Of a DNA stretch of 13,367 nt, positions 7,119-13,367 are shown piece after piece. The position numbers were made by a program, and so were the translations under genes. The notes beneath the pieces are model-generated. The model made no database searches. It was given only the letters and a program-made list of their open reading frames with translations, and had not been told where the DNA came from. The stretch comes from Candidatus Cloacimonadota bacterium. GTDB lineage: Bacteria > Cloacimonadota > Cloacimonadia > Cloacimonadales > Cloacimonadaceae. The stretch covers positions 1 through 13,367 of the forward strand of contig JAQUJJ010000101.1 of NCBI GenBank assembly GCA_028681035.1, written 5' to 3'. Positions within the stretch are counted from its first letter, which is position 1; each line of letters starts with the position of its first letter.

Positions 7119-8023
7119 AAATCCTCCGCCATCAGGCAACTAAGTGCTATACAATAATACTTCGATAATTCACTTTCACTGCGGCTCATTACGATTACGG
7201 GTTTAGTGGTTCCTTGTATCATGCCAGCAAGCTCTGCATCGGCAAACAGCATCAAACCCTTATAGAAACTGTTGGCAGCCTCCAAATCTGGGAATATAAG
7301 GATGTCTGCATCGCCGCCGATAGGAGAGCTTACTCCCTTTATTTTCAAGCTTTGGGGATCAAGGGCTAAGAAGATATCCAAGGGTCCGTCTATAATGCAG
7401 TTCTTTATTTGCCCGCGCTCTGCCATTTTACTAATTAGTGCCGCATCAATAGTATTAGGCATGGATGCGGAAACCTTTTCCGTGCAAGATATTAGTGCCA
7501 CCTTGGGTTTAGAAATCCCAAGTTTCCTCGCCATTTTAACACTGTAACTCACCATGGCAATCTTTTGGTTGAGGTCTGGATTTTGCAGAACCGCCGTATC
7601 GGAAACCAAGAGCAGTTTATGATACTTTGGTAGCTCTAGGGCACAGGTGTAGCTCATCACACTTCCTGGAACAAGCAAGCCATTTGCTTTATCCAGAACT
7701 GCTTTCAAGAACTTATCGGTACCCACCAAACCTTTCATCAATACATCTGCATCACCGTTGTGCACCAAGCGCACCGCTTCTTTAGTTGCCTTAAGCTCAT
7801 CTGGAATATCAATAATATCAAACGCTGTAGTATCTGGTTTATGGGAACCTAAAAGCAGCTCAATGCGTTCCTTATTGCCCAGCAGTATCGGGTGAACAAA
7901 GCCTTCTTCTGTGGCTTTCAAAATCGCAGCGATGGTATTGGCATCTTCCGCCACTGCAACAGCAATACGGGTTCTCCGTCCCAGAGCTTTGGCTTTTAAA
8001 ACTATCTCAGAAAGTGCTTTCAT
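7115..8023 (-). CDS. Phosphate acetyl/butyryltransferase paralogue 2
   Basis: 302-residue member of the PTA_PTB family, which exchanges CoA for phosphate on short acyl groups (acyl-CoA + Pi = acyl-phosphate + CoA). The length fits phosphate butyryltransferase rather than the multi-domain Pta. Family stretches: GDADVLMKGLVGTDKFLKAVL (90-110), YHKLLLVSDTAVLQNPDLNQK (134-154), ISKMAERGQIKNCIIDGPLD (197-216), GGDADILIFPDLEAANSFYKG (236-256) and the late serine-rich PVIVMSRSESELSKYYCIAL (274-293). Its ATG at 8023 is one base after the stop of paralogue 1, without its own clear ribosome site, so it is probably coupled; its stop overlaps the rpiB start. Acyl specificity (acetyl, butyryl, isobutyryl, isovaleryl) cannot be read. 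No acyl-kinase gene is in the window to complete ATP formation. Confidence 0.88.
   Translation of the reverse strand: MKALSEIVLKAKALGRRTRIAVAVAEDANTIAAILKATEEGFVHPILLGNKERIELLLGSHKPDTTAFDIIDIPDELKATKEAVRLVHNGDADVLMKGLVGTDKFLKAVLDKANGLLVPGSVMSYTCALELPKYHKLLLVSDTAVLQNPDLNQKIAMVSYSVKMARKLGISKPKVALISCTEKVSASMPNTIDAALISKMAERGQIKNCIIDGPLDIFLALDPQSLKIKGVSSPIGGDADILIFPDLEAANSFYKGLMLFADAELAGMIQGTTKPVIVMSRSESELSKYYCIALSCLMAEDL
7123..7127 (-). promoter_or_regulatory. rpiB ribosome binding site
   Basis: GGAGG on the minus strand, inside the last codons of the upstream gene and four bases before the rpiB ATG at 7118. It decides the rpiB start. Confidence 0.75.
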
Positions 8024-8024
8024 C

Positions 8025-8927
8025 TTATGCCGACATCGCCGCTAAAGCGATGGAATAAAGTTTGCTAAGTTCGCTATCTCCGCGGGAAGTAAGCACGCAC
8101 GGAACTCTAGCTCCCATCACAATGGCACAAAGCTCGCTCTTCAAGAGCTTTACAATGGTCTTATAAAAGGTGTTGCCCGCCTCGATATTGGGGAACAGAA
8201 TACAATCTGCATCGCCGCATACTTCGCTTTTAACTCCCTTGATGATGGCACTTTGCTTGTCGATAATAAGATCCATACCCAAGGGACCTTCCACTATGGC
8301 GCCTTTTATCTGCCCACGTTGCGCCATTTTAGAGATAATAGCTCCGTCTGCACAGGAAGGAATCTTGGGAAGGGTTTGTTCAGAAGCACCCATAATTGCC
8401 ACTTTGGGGATATCTATGCCCAGGAAATTGGCTGTTTTAATCATGTAATTGGTAATTGCCATCTTCTGGTTTAAATCCGGCAGAGGGATAATGGCAACAT
8501 CGCCGAAAACAAGCAGTTTATGATAGTTCAACGGTTCAGCTACAGTTATGTGGCACAGAATTGCTCCTTTATCCACTAAGCCTTTTTCCTTGTTTAGAAT
8601 TGCCTTCATATACTTATCGGTGGAAAGCAGCCCCTTCATCAAGAAATCACCTTCTCCGGCGTTCACCAATGCCACCGCTTTGGCAGCAGAACCAAGGTCT
8701 GTAGCGCAGTTTACGATGCGAAGCTTGGAACAATCCAAGCTATGCTCTGCACATACTTTCTTGATTAGTGATTCGTCGCCAACTAGTATTCCCTCTACAA
8801 TTCCCATTTCCACAGCCTCATAAACAGCTTTGACAGTGTGGGAATCTACAGCCCAAGCGGCAACTACCCGCTTCTTGGGGCGTGATGCCAGGATTTCAAA
8901 CATCTGTTCTAGTTTTGTGATCTGCAT
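8025..8927 (-). CDS. Phosphate acetyl/butyryltransferase paralogue 1
   Basis: 300-residue PTA_PTB family enzyme and first gene of the operon. Motifs parallel those of the next gene: GEGDFLMKGLLSTDKYMKAI, YHKLLVFGDVAIIPLPDLNQ, ISKMAQRGQIKGAIVEGPLG, GDADCILFPNIEAGNTFYKT and PCVLTSRGDSELSKLYSIAL. The two proteins align along their full length but differ in most positions between motifs, so this is an old duplication, or two acquired paralogues, not a recent copy. Differences near the active region (LLSTDKYM against LVGTDKFL) suggest different acyl preferences, or a pair acting as a hetero-oligomer; both are inference. The ATG at 8927 is preceded by AAGG about ten bases upstream. A fermenter would pair it with butyrate or acetate kinase, which is not seen here. 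Confidence 0.88.
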   Translation of the reverse strand: MQITKLEQMFEILASRPKKRVVAAWAVDSHTVKAVYEAVEMGIVEGILVGDESLIKKVCAEHSLDCSKLRIVNCATDLGSAAKAVALVNAGEGDFLMKGLLSTDKYMKAILNKEKGLVDKGAILCHITVAEPLNYHKLLVFGDVAIIPLPDLNQKMAITNYMIKTANFLGIDIPKVAIMGASEQTLPKIPSCADGAIISKMAQRGQIKGAIVEGPLGMDLIIDKQSAIIKGVKSEVCGDADCILFPNIEAGNTFYKTIVKLLKSELCAIVMGARVPCVLTSRGDSELSKLYSIALAAMSA

Positions 8928-8993
8928 CAGGTTACATCCTTTTATGTATATCTATTTTTGTAATTACGATTAAACCGCCAACCGACAGCTAAG

Positions 8994-9024
8994 CATAAAG
9001 CTTGAATATAATGATATTTGTCAA
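8994..9024 (-). promoter_or_regulatory. Candidate promoter of the ptb-ptb-rpiB-glyA operon
   Basis: A perfect -35 box TTGACA (9024-9019) lies in AT-rich DNA about 95 bases upstream of the first ATG. The best -10 options, CTTTAT (18-base spacer) or TTTATG (19), are poor, so only the -35 half is persuasive. Confidence 0.35.
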
Positions 9025-9091
9025 GTCCAATATTTTCCTGCCCTTCTCCAATCCATACTATGACGCTAGGAATTAGCCAAGCACTTGCATG

Positions 9092-9158
9092 AATTGTCCT
9101 ATCAATGCCCACCCATTGCCCTCCACATGGACAATGAGTGGGCAATGATAGGACAATT
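9092..9158. repeat. 30-bp-arm inverted repeat (67-nt hairpin)
   Basis: The left arm 9092-9121 (AATTGTCCTATCAATGCCCA and ten more bases) and the right arm 9129-9158 match at 27 of 30 positions around a seven-base loop. Two of the three mismatches are G-U pairs in minus-strand RNA and A-C in plus-strand RNA. There is no U-run after either end, so it is not a standard terminator. It lies upstream of both divergent units and looks like a palindromic repeat element or a miniature mobile element. Confidence 0.75.
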
Positions 9159-9383
9159 GGAGCAAGGAAGAAACATCTATTTGAGCTTATGCTTTTGGCT
9201 CTTACTTTGTGTTGATCCATTAAATCCGTCCAATCCATGGGGCTATTTTACAAACTCTTCTTCAGTGTTTACACGAGATATTTTGGGATGTGTGCATTGT
9301 TTTCCACTTGATGCGAGGCAGTTAGTTCAGATTTTTCTTGCCAAGAATTCAATAGCCTAAAATATTGAAATACTAAGTATGTC

Positions 9384-9390
9384 AGGAGGT
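9384..9390 (+). promoter_or_regulatory. Strong SPFH-gene ribosome binding site
   Basis: AGGAGGT, four bases before the ATG at 9395. A near-perfect Shine-Dalgarno, suggesting high translation and fixing the start. Confidence 0.85.
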
Positions 9391-9394
9391 AGTC

Positions 9395-10336
9395 ATGCCG
9401 ATTTTATATGTTGTGATAGTGTTCGCAGTTCTCGTGATTTCGATCATTTACCGTGGACTGATTGTTGTTCGCCAGGCGCAAGTAGTAATTATTGAACGCT
9501 TGGGTAAGTATTGTAAGACGCTAGATTCTGGGATTCACATTATCATCCCCGTATTCGACAAAATTCGTCCCATCCACTGGCGTTATGCTAAAGCAGACAT
9601 CCGGGGTAATACGATTCAAATGCAAAAGGTTGAAGACCGTATTGACCTGCGTGAGACAGTTTACGATTTTCCCCGCCAAAATGTAATCACTAGTGACAAT
9701 GTTTCTATTAACATTAATGCCATGCTGTATTTCCAAATTACCGATCCCTACAAAGCTGTGTATGAGATTGGAAACCTGCCCGAAGCCATCGAGAAACTTA
9801 CTCAAACCTCGCTTCGTAATGTGATTGGAGAGCTTACTCTGCAAGAAACATTCACCTCCAGAGATGGAATCAATACCAAATTGCGCGACATTCTGGATGA
9901 TGCCACAGATAAGTGGGGAGTGAAAGTAAACCGTGTGGAATTGCAGGATATTCTTCCTCCCGAAGATATTAAAACAGCCATGGAAAAGCAAATGCGCGCC
10001 GAGCGTGATAAACGTGCTAAAATCTTAACTGCCGAAGGTGAACGTGAATATCAAATCCTTGTTGCCGAAGGTGAAAAGAAAGCCAAAATCGCCCGTGCAG
10101 AAGGTGAAGCCCAAGCAAAGATACTTGTTGCTGACGCAGAAAGGAAGTCTATCCAGTTTATCGCAGAAGCCGTGAAAGGTTCTGCAACAGACCCTGCTCA
10201 GTACCAAATAGCCTTAAAATACGTTGCTGCTTTCTCTGAAATAGTGAAACAAGGCGACAAGACGGTGGTTATTCCTTACGAATCCTCCGCCCTGCTTGGC
10301 AGTGTAAAAACACTGGCTAATATCTTTAACCAATAA
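9395..10336 (+). CDS. SPFH/stomatin-family membrane protein (QmcA/paraslipin type)
   Basis: 313-residue membrane-anchored scaffold of the SPFH/Band 7 family. One N-terminal membrane segment (~3-19, LYVVIVFAVLVISIIY) is followed by the SPFH domain (~25-190) with family stretches VVIIERLGKYCKTLDSGIHI, DFPRQNVITSDNVSININAM, LRNVIGELTLQETFTSRD and DKWGVKVNRVELQDILPPED. A charged coiled coil follows (~195-256) built from a clear 11-residue repeat: AEGEREYQILV, AEGEKKAKIAR, AEGEAQAKILV, ADAERKSIQFI. The end is a short Ala/Val-rich tail typical of stomatin oligomers. Such proteins form membrane cages or rings and regulate proteases or membrane microdomains. The usual partner, an NfeD-like gene, is not adjacent. 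It is the only plus-strand gene in the window and appears to be a single-gene unit ended by the hairpin at 10361. Confidence 0.95.
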   Translation: MPILYVVIVFAVLVISIIYRGLIVVRQAQVVIIERLGKYCKTLDSGIHIIIPVFDKIRPIHWRYAKADIRGNTIQMQKVEDRIDLRETVYDFPRQNVITSDNVSININAMLYFQITDPYKAVYEIGNLPEAIEKLTQTSLRNVIGELTLQETFTSRDGINTKLRDILDDATDKWGVKVNRVELQDILPPEDIKTAMEKQMRAERDKRAKILTAEGEREYQILVAEGEKKAKIARAEGEAQAKILVADAERKSIQFIAEAVKGSATDPAQYQIALKYVAAFSEIVKQGDKTVVIPYESSALLGSVKTLANIFNQ

Positions 10337-10360
10337 ATACGCTCAAATATCACACAGCAA

Positions 10361-10395
10361 AACAAAGGGTGCAAGCATTACTTGCACCCTTTGTT
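10361..10395. terminator. Bidirectional terminator hairpin between convergent genes
   Basis: AACAAAGGGTGCAAG (10361-10375) pairs perfectly with CTTGCACCCTTTGTT (10381-10395): 15 bp around loop CATTA. It is 24 bases after the SPFH stop and 36 bases after the end of the convergent minus-strand gene. The A/T ends of the stem give UUUGUU on both strands, continued as UUUUGC on the minus strand, so it should stop both transcripts. Confidence 0.85.
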
Positions 10396-10431
10396 ACATT
10401 CGGCTCTAATAACCTTGGATAAAACTAAGCG

Positions 10432-11022
10432 TTAAACCATTGTTTCCATTAGCCTTTGCCGCTCATGGGGGTCGCCAAATTCTACCTCTTCAGGTTCAAA
10501 CTTATTAGGATCAAAATCATCTTCATACCATTCAGACACGTCCTCATAATCTTCTGATTGGGGATTTTTCAGAACTTCCAAATGGTAATAATAACCCCCC
10601 AAACCGCCACAATCTTCGGGTGGACAAGCACCCTTGCCGCCGGTACAGAGAGGATATACTACATCTTCCTTTTCGGGCGTAACCTTCTCCAGGGTAAGCT
10701 TATGCCGCCAATCGTCACCAAAATCGTAGATATAGGTGGCAGCAGGATTCTGAAGACTAAAGAAATCACGGATAAATTCACCGGTACTCTTCATTTGTTC
10801 TTCAGCTTCTGGATGCGCAATCTGCACATTGCGTTTGGTGCGGGTGGAATGCATGTTAAATTGATGCAAATGGCAATCTCCCCAGCCCATGGCATCTTGA
10901 ATTGCTACATGTAAATCCCAGAAACGGTAGTTTCCGGGTACTATTATCTTTCTCCAAATGGGTGGTTTACTTCCTATCAGGGTGATTTTGAACTGGTACA
11001 CTTGATTGATTTGCTTTCTCAT
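10432..11022 (-). CDS. Plasmid pRiA4b ORF-3-like family protein
   Basis: 196-residue protein of the pRiA4b ORF-3-like family (related to the passenger protein of IS1096). Signatures: YQFKITLIGSKPPIWRKI (9-26), WDLHVAIQDAMGWGDCHLHQF (35-55), YIYDFGDDWRHKLTLEKV (97-114) and CTGGKGACPPEDCGGLGGYY (126-145). The Cys126/Cys133/Cys138 cluster and the His51-Leu-His53 pair could bind a metal, but this is only suggested by their arrangement. The C-terminal 40 residues are very acidic (DYEDVSEWYEDDFDPNKFEPEEVEF in outline). The biochemical role of the family is not known to me; despite its plasmid/IS name it is common in chromosomes, and no transposase is nearby. The ATG at 11022 is preceded by GAGAGG. 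It has its own likely promoter and ends at the shared terminator. Confidence 0.87.
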   Translation of the reverse strand: MRKQINQVYQFKITLIGSKPPIWRKIIVPGNYRFWDLHVAIQDAMGWGDCHLHQFNMHSTRTKRNVQIAHPEAEEQMKSTGEFIRDFFSLQNPAATYIYDFGDDWRHKLTLEKVTPEKEDVVYPLCTGGKGACPPEDCGGLGGYYYHLEVLKNPQSEDYEDVSEWYEDDFDPNKFEPEEVEFGDPHERQRLMETMV

Positions 11023-11070
11023 AACCTCTCTCGCTAGTGATAATTAGGGTGAATAATCACGCCAAAGGCA

Positions 11071-11098
11071 ACTATCTCCAGCAGGGCTGTGGAGTCAA
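11071..11098 (-). promoter_or_regulatory. Candidate promoter of the pRiA4b-like gene
   Basis: TTGACT (11098-11093) and GATAGT (11076-11071), spacer 16 bases, about 50 bases upstream of the ATG. The spacer carries a small inverted repeat CTCCA/TGGAG that could be an operator or chance. The 11023-11219 stretch otherwise shows nothing I recognise, and no clear terminator after the lamin-tail gene. Confidence 0.4.
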
Positions 11099-11219
11099 GC
11101 AGAAATATATTAACAGCTTGTAATCATTTCAAATCTTACCAACTCCGAGAGTAAAAGTTCTTATTGCGATTAGACTCTAGCGGGTATTCATGGGGTTAAT
11201 GATGCTCTAACAACAATCT

Positions 11220-13082
11220 TTAATTGCTAATCACTGCCGAAAGCTGTTTGCGTAAGACTTTTCCTCCGCTGCTTGCCTGAGATTCCCAAAGGATGAAGTA
11301 TAAACCACGGGGAGCGAAAGAACCATCCTGCTTGCGTCCATTCCAGTAAAACACCCCGCTTTCGGTTATCAGTGTGTTGTCTGCTATGCTGCGCACTTTT
11401 ACACCACGCAGGTCAAAGACATTGCAAGACACGCGATTAGAGACAGCTTGCAGGTTGTAGGCAATGCTGATGCTTTCTCCCTGCTTTGTTTTGCAGGGGC
11501 TACCGCTTAGCTTGATGCTACCAGGTTCGGGAAGCTGAATCTGAGGAGGGATGCTGTTAGGCTGTCCGGGTGTTCCTCCGCTACTGCTGAAACTACTGTA
11601 CCACTGTGAGTTGCCCTCGTTATCTAGATAGCGTTCTCTGGAAACGCCGCGCATTATCTCATCTTCAATGTAAGCAAGAGAATCTAAAACTGTGCCGCCA
11701 GTGCTAAGCACCATGAAGTCCCCATCGTTATTTAAATATACCCAGCTTGCTACAGTAACTATCGCAGCGGAGGGACAATCTGGATAACGTATGCGTAAGT
11801 TAGCAGCATCCCGGCAAATAACGTAATAGCCTGCTGCGGAAGGCAGCGTGAAGTTAAAAGAGCCTCCAGAGGAATCCCTAATGTGAAACAAAACGGGGAA
11901 TGTGTCATTCACTTGTACGGCATCTTTACTGTATATCTCTATCCATTCCTGATTTCCGCTATCTGGATTGGCAAGAAACTCGCTGATATAAAGGCTGGGA
12001 ATGGTTGCTCCATTTGGGGTTAAAGTAAGGCTGTTATTTGTTAGCACAGGGTCGTCCAGCAAATCCAGATTTACCATTATTGGTAAGTCAGAGCAGAAAA
12101 ACCCCGCTTGCACCTGTAGAGAATCCAGAGGGGGAATAGGCGATATATCTGCATCATAAAGCGTAACATCTTCTTGTTTAATGCTAAAATCTGCGAAGTA
12201 AGCGGGGCTAATATCGCTAAGGTTCTTTATCCACACACTTATTTGGGCATATCCATCTTCATAAGTAACGCTGGAGTGTAGTAGTGCATAATCGCAGCGG
12301 ACACGGTTTACTTGTCCGGGTGTGGGGCTGCTTTCTTCCTTAAAATCAAGAGCACTTTCATTGCTGTCCACTCCATCGTAAGCCCTGGCAAGTGACGCAC
12401 CTGCTGGCACATCGGGCGCAAAGCTTATCCCAATTGAACCCGTATCGTCTTTCAGAGCATGTGAATTGGGAGAGCAGTATAGCACAGTGTCTGTATAAAA
12501 CCCATCTGGGCTTAGGTAACGAACCCCATCTGTAGCTGTATCGCCGTTTTCGAAACCTAGAGTAGCCGTAAGCTGAGCATTGGGTACATTGCTTTCGCCT
12601 ATTAGCAGGAAACGCCCTGGACGCAGAACAAATGCCGGTAACTCGTATTTTAGCCCCCACACTGTTCCTGCTGCCAATATCTTTGCACCCTGAAGCTGAA
12701 CGTTCTCACTGCCATTGTTGTATAGCTCTATCCATTCGTAACCTGCATCACTACTGGGGTGATCGTAATACACTTCGTTGATAACAATGGCGGCGGGTAG
12801 CTGCATACTACTAAGAGCAAGGAGCAGTATGATTAGAGGAAAATAGACTAGGGATGAACAGGATAAACAGGATAAAAGGGATTTTATATGCTTATGATTG
12901 AAAACACCTAGAATCCCTTTCATTAAATAGACTAGGGATGAACAGGATAAACAGGATAAAAGGGATTTTATATGCTTATGATTGAAAACACCTAGAATCC
13001 CTTTCATTAAATAGACTAGGGATGAACAGGATAAACAGGATAAAGGGGATAAAAGAGTAAAAATAGATAAAAGAGACTTCAT
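11220..13082 (-). CDS. Secreted protein: two lamin-tail domains and FlgD-like C-terminal Ig domain
   Basis: 620 residues from the ATG at 13082; the frame is open to a TTG at 13133. Residues ~1-95 are hydrophobic and repetitive, ending in the real signal core FPLIILLLALSSMQLPA. Then LTD1 (~97-258: IVINEVYYDHPSSDAGYEWI, RPGRFLLIGES, SSPTPGQVN), an Ig/CARDB-like segment (~262-357), LTD2 (~363-509: LYISEFLANPDSGNQEWIEI, GYYVICRD, SGGTPGQPNS), and a FlgD-type Ig domain (~535-600: CNVFDLRGVKVRS, GVFYWNGRKQDG, APRGLYFILWE) like secretion/anchoring domains of FCB-group surface proteins. Likely extracellular adhesion or scaffold role; no catalytic motif is seen. Start choice is uncertain: no good ribosome site precedes 13133, 13127, 13082 or the two ATGs inside the 84-bp repeats. 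The first three quarters of the N-terminal extension derive from repeat DNA. Confidence 0.8.
   Translation of the reverse strand: MKSLLSIFTLLSPLSCLSCSSLVYLMKGILGVFNHKHIKSLLSCLSCSSLVYLMKGILGVFNHKHIKSLLSCLSCSSLVYFPLIILLLALSSMQLPAAIVINEVYYDHPSSDAGYEWIELYNNGSENVQLQGAKILAAGTVWGLKYELPAFVLRPGRFLLIGESNVPNAQLTATLGFENGDTATDGVRYLSPDGFYTDTVLYCSPNSHALKDDTGSIGISFAPDVPAGASLARAYDGVDSNESALDFKEESSPTPGQVNRVRCDYALLHSSVTYEDGYAQISVWIKNLSDISPAYFADFSIKQEDVTLYDADISPIPPLDSLQVQAGFFCSDLPIMVNLDLLDDPVLTNNSLTLTPNGATIPSLYISEFLANPDSGNQEWIEIYSKDAVQVNDTFPVLFHIRDSSGGSFNFTLPSAAGYYVICRDAANLRIRYPDCPSAAIVTVASWVYLNNDGDFMVLSTGGTVLDSLAYIEDEIMRGVSRERYLDNEGNSQWYSSFSSSGGTPGQPNSIPPQIQLPEPGSIKLSGSPCKTKQGESISIAYNLQAVSNRVSCNVFDLRGVKVRSIADNTLITESGVFYWNGRKQDGSFAPRGLYFILWESQASSGGKVLRKQLSAVISN
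12841..13044 (-). repeat. 84-bp tandem repeat in the 5' end of the lamin-tail gene
   Basis: Two identical 84-bp copies (12841-12924 and 12925-13008) and a third that matches for about 36 bases from 13009 before diverging. Each full copy encodes MKGILGVFNHKHIKS plus LLSCLSCSSLVYL, 28 residues, with an in-frame ATG. The upstream segment MNRILGIFRSKKMKSLLS looks like a further diverged copy. Identity of the two full copies implies recent duplication or homogenisation. Confidence 0.95.
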
Positions 13083-13095
13083 CTTCTTAGATCTG

Positions 13096-13367
13096 AAAAT
13101 CCCCAAAATCCTGTTCATCCTGTTCATCCCCAATCTATTAATCTCATCTAAAGGAAATCCCCAAAATCCTGTTCATCCTGTTCATCCCTTATCTATTAAT
13201 CTCATCTAATGGAAACCCTGTTCATCCCTTATCTATTAATCTCATCTAATGGAAATCCCCAAAATCCTGTTCATCCTGTTCATCCCTTATCTATTAATCT
13301 CATCTAAAGGAAATCCCCAAAATCCTGTTCATCCTGTTCATCCCTTATCTATTAATCTCATCTAAAG
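13096..13367 (+). repeat. 58-bp tandem repeat array running off the right edge
   Basis: Units at 13096-13153 (slightly diverged), 13154-13211, 13212-13251 (shortened to 40 bp by an 18-bp loss), 13252-13309 and 13310-13367. Each full unit contains the micro-repeat CCTGTTCATCCTGTTCATCC, then a TATCTATTAATCTCATCTAA tail. Units are virtually identical and the last one ends exactly at the window edge, so the true size is unknown. The first unit overlaps the extreme 5' open frame of the lamin-tail gene. There are no variable spacers. Confidence 0.95.

Larger units (their letters stand above)
8928..9394. other. 467-bp gene-free region between divergent units
   Basis: Separates the minus-strand ptb operon from the plus-strand SPFH gene. 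It holds a possible ptb-operon promoter, a long inverted repeat (9092-9158), an A+T-rich SPFH upstream region, and the words CCAATCCAT (9049 and 9229), part of repeat-like text reading MDWTDLMDQ in translation. I see no convincing gene. Confidence 0.7.

Noticed and set aside
9092..9158. Intrinsic terminator
   Set aside because: The stem is far longer than usual, no U-run follows on either strand, and it lies upstream of both neighbouring units instead of after a gene.
8942..9238. 98-codon open frame on the minus strand
   Set aside because: It spans the long palindrome and repeat-like text, has no ribosome site, and the peptide resembles no family I know.
10432..11022. Insertion sequence suggested by the IS1096/pRiA4b family name
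   Set aside because: No transposase, terminal inverted repeats or target duplications are visible around the gene; the family is also found as ordinary chromosomal genes.
13096..13367. CRISPR array
   Set aside because: The units are contiguous and identical throughout; there are no variable spacers and no cas genes in the window.

Overview
The window looks like a chromosomal segment of a Gram-negative, probably fermentative anaerobe of the FCB superphylum. My best guess is Cloacimonadota (Cloacimonetes). The reasoning is indirect: an Omp28/thioredoxin lipoprotein, a DUF6029-like outer-membrane protein and a lamin-tail protein with a FlgD-like C-terminal Ig domain (all FCB-flavoured), paired phosphotransacylases of the Ptb type, and dispersed hairpin and minisatellite DNA. 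No 16S rRNA or other marker gene is present, so the phylum is an inference.

From left to right there are four blocks. (1) Positions 1-4037, minus strand: a tightly coupled four-gene envelope redox operon, dsbD -> Omp28-like lipoprotein -> TlpA-like thioredoxin -> DUF6029-like beta-barrel (cut by the window edge). Every junction is an overlap or abutment. Electrons from cytoplasmic thioredoxin would cross the membrane through DsbD to two periplasmic CxxC proteins. (2) Positions 4038-9394: a stand-alone Ppx/GppA phosphatase gene, flanked by structured intergenic DNA, and a four-gene minus-strand operon ptb-ptb-rpiB-glyA, again with overlapping or nearly touching reading frames. Upstream of that operon is 467 bp without genes that holds a large 30-bp-arm inverted repeat. 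(3) Positions 9395-11022: a stomatin/SPFH membrane protein (plus strand) convergent with a pRiA4b ORF-3-like protein (minus strand). A perfect 15-bp hairpin between them should terminate both. (4) Positions 11220-13367: a secreted two-LTD-domain protein whose 5' end has been expanded by an in-frame 84-bp tandem duplication, followed directly by a 58-bp tandem array running off the window.

The ordinary part is metabolism: Ptb enzymes interconvert acyl-CoA and acyl-phosphate, RpiB and GlyA serve pentose-phosphate and one-carbon metabolism, and the phosphatase acts on polyphosphate or pppGpp. The unusual part is the repetitive DNA. A REP-like sequence with 24-bp repeats has become the DsbD linker. 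A 122-bp clover-leaf-like element lies between gppA and dsbD. One repeat core occurs in opposite orientations on the two sides of the lamin-tail gene start. No rRNA, tRNA, CRISPR array, transposase or prophage gene is visible.
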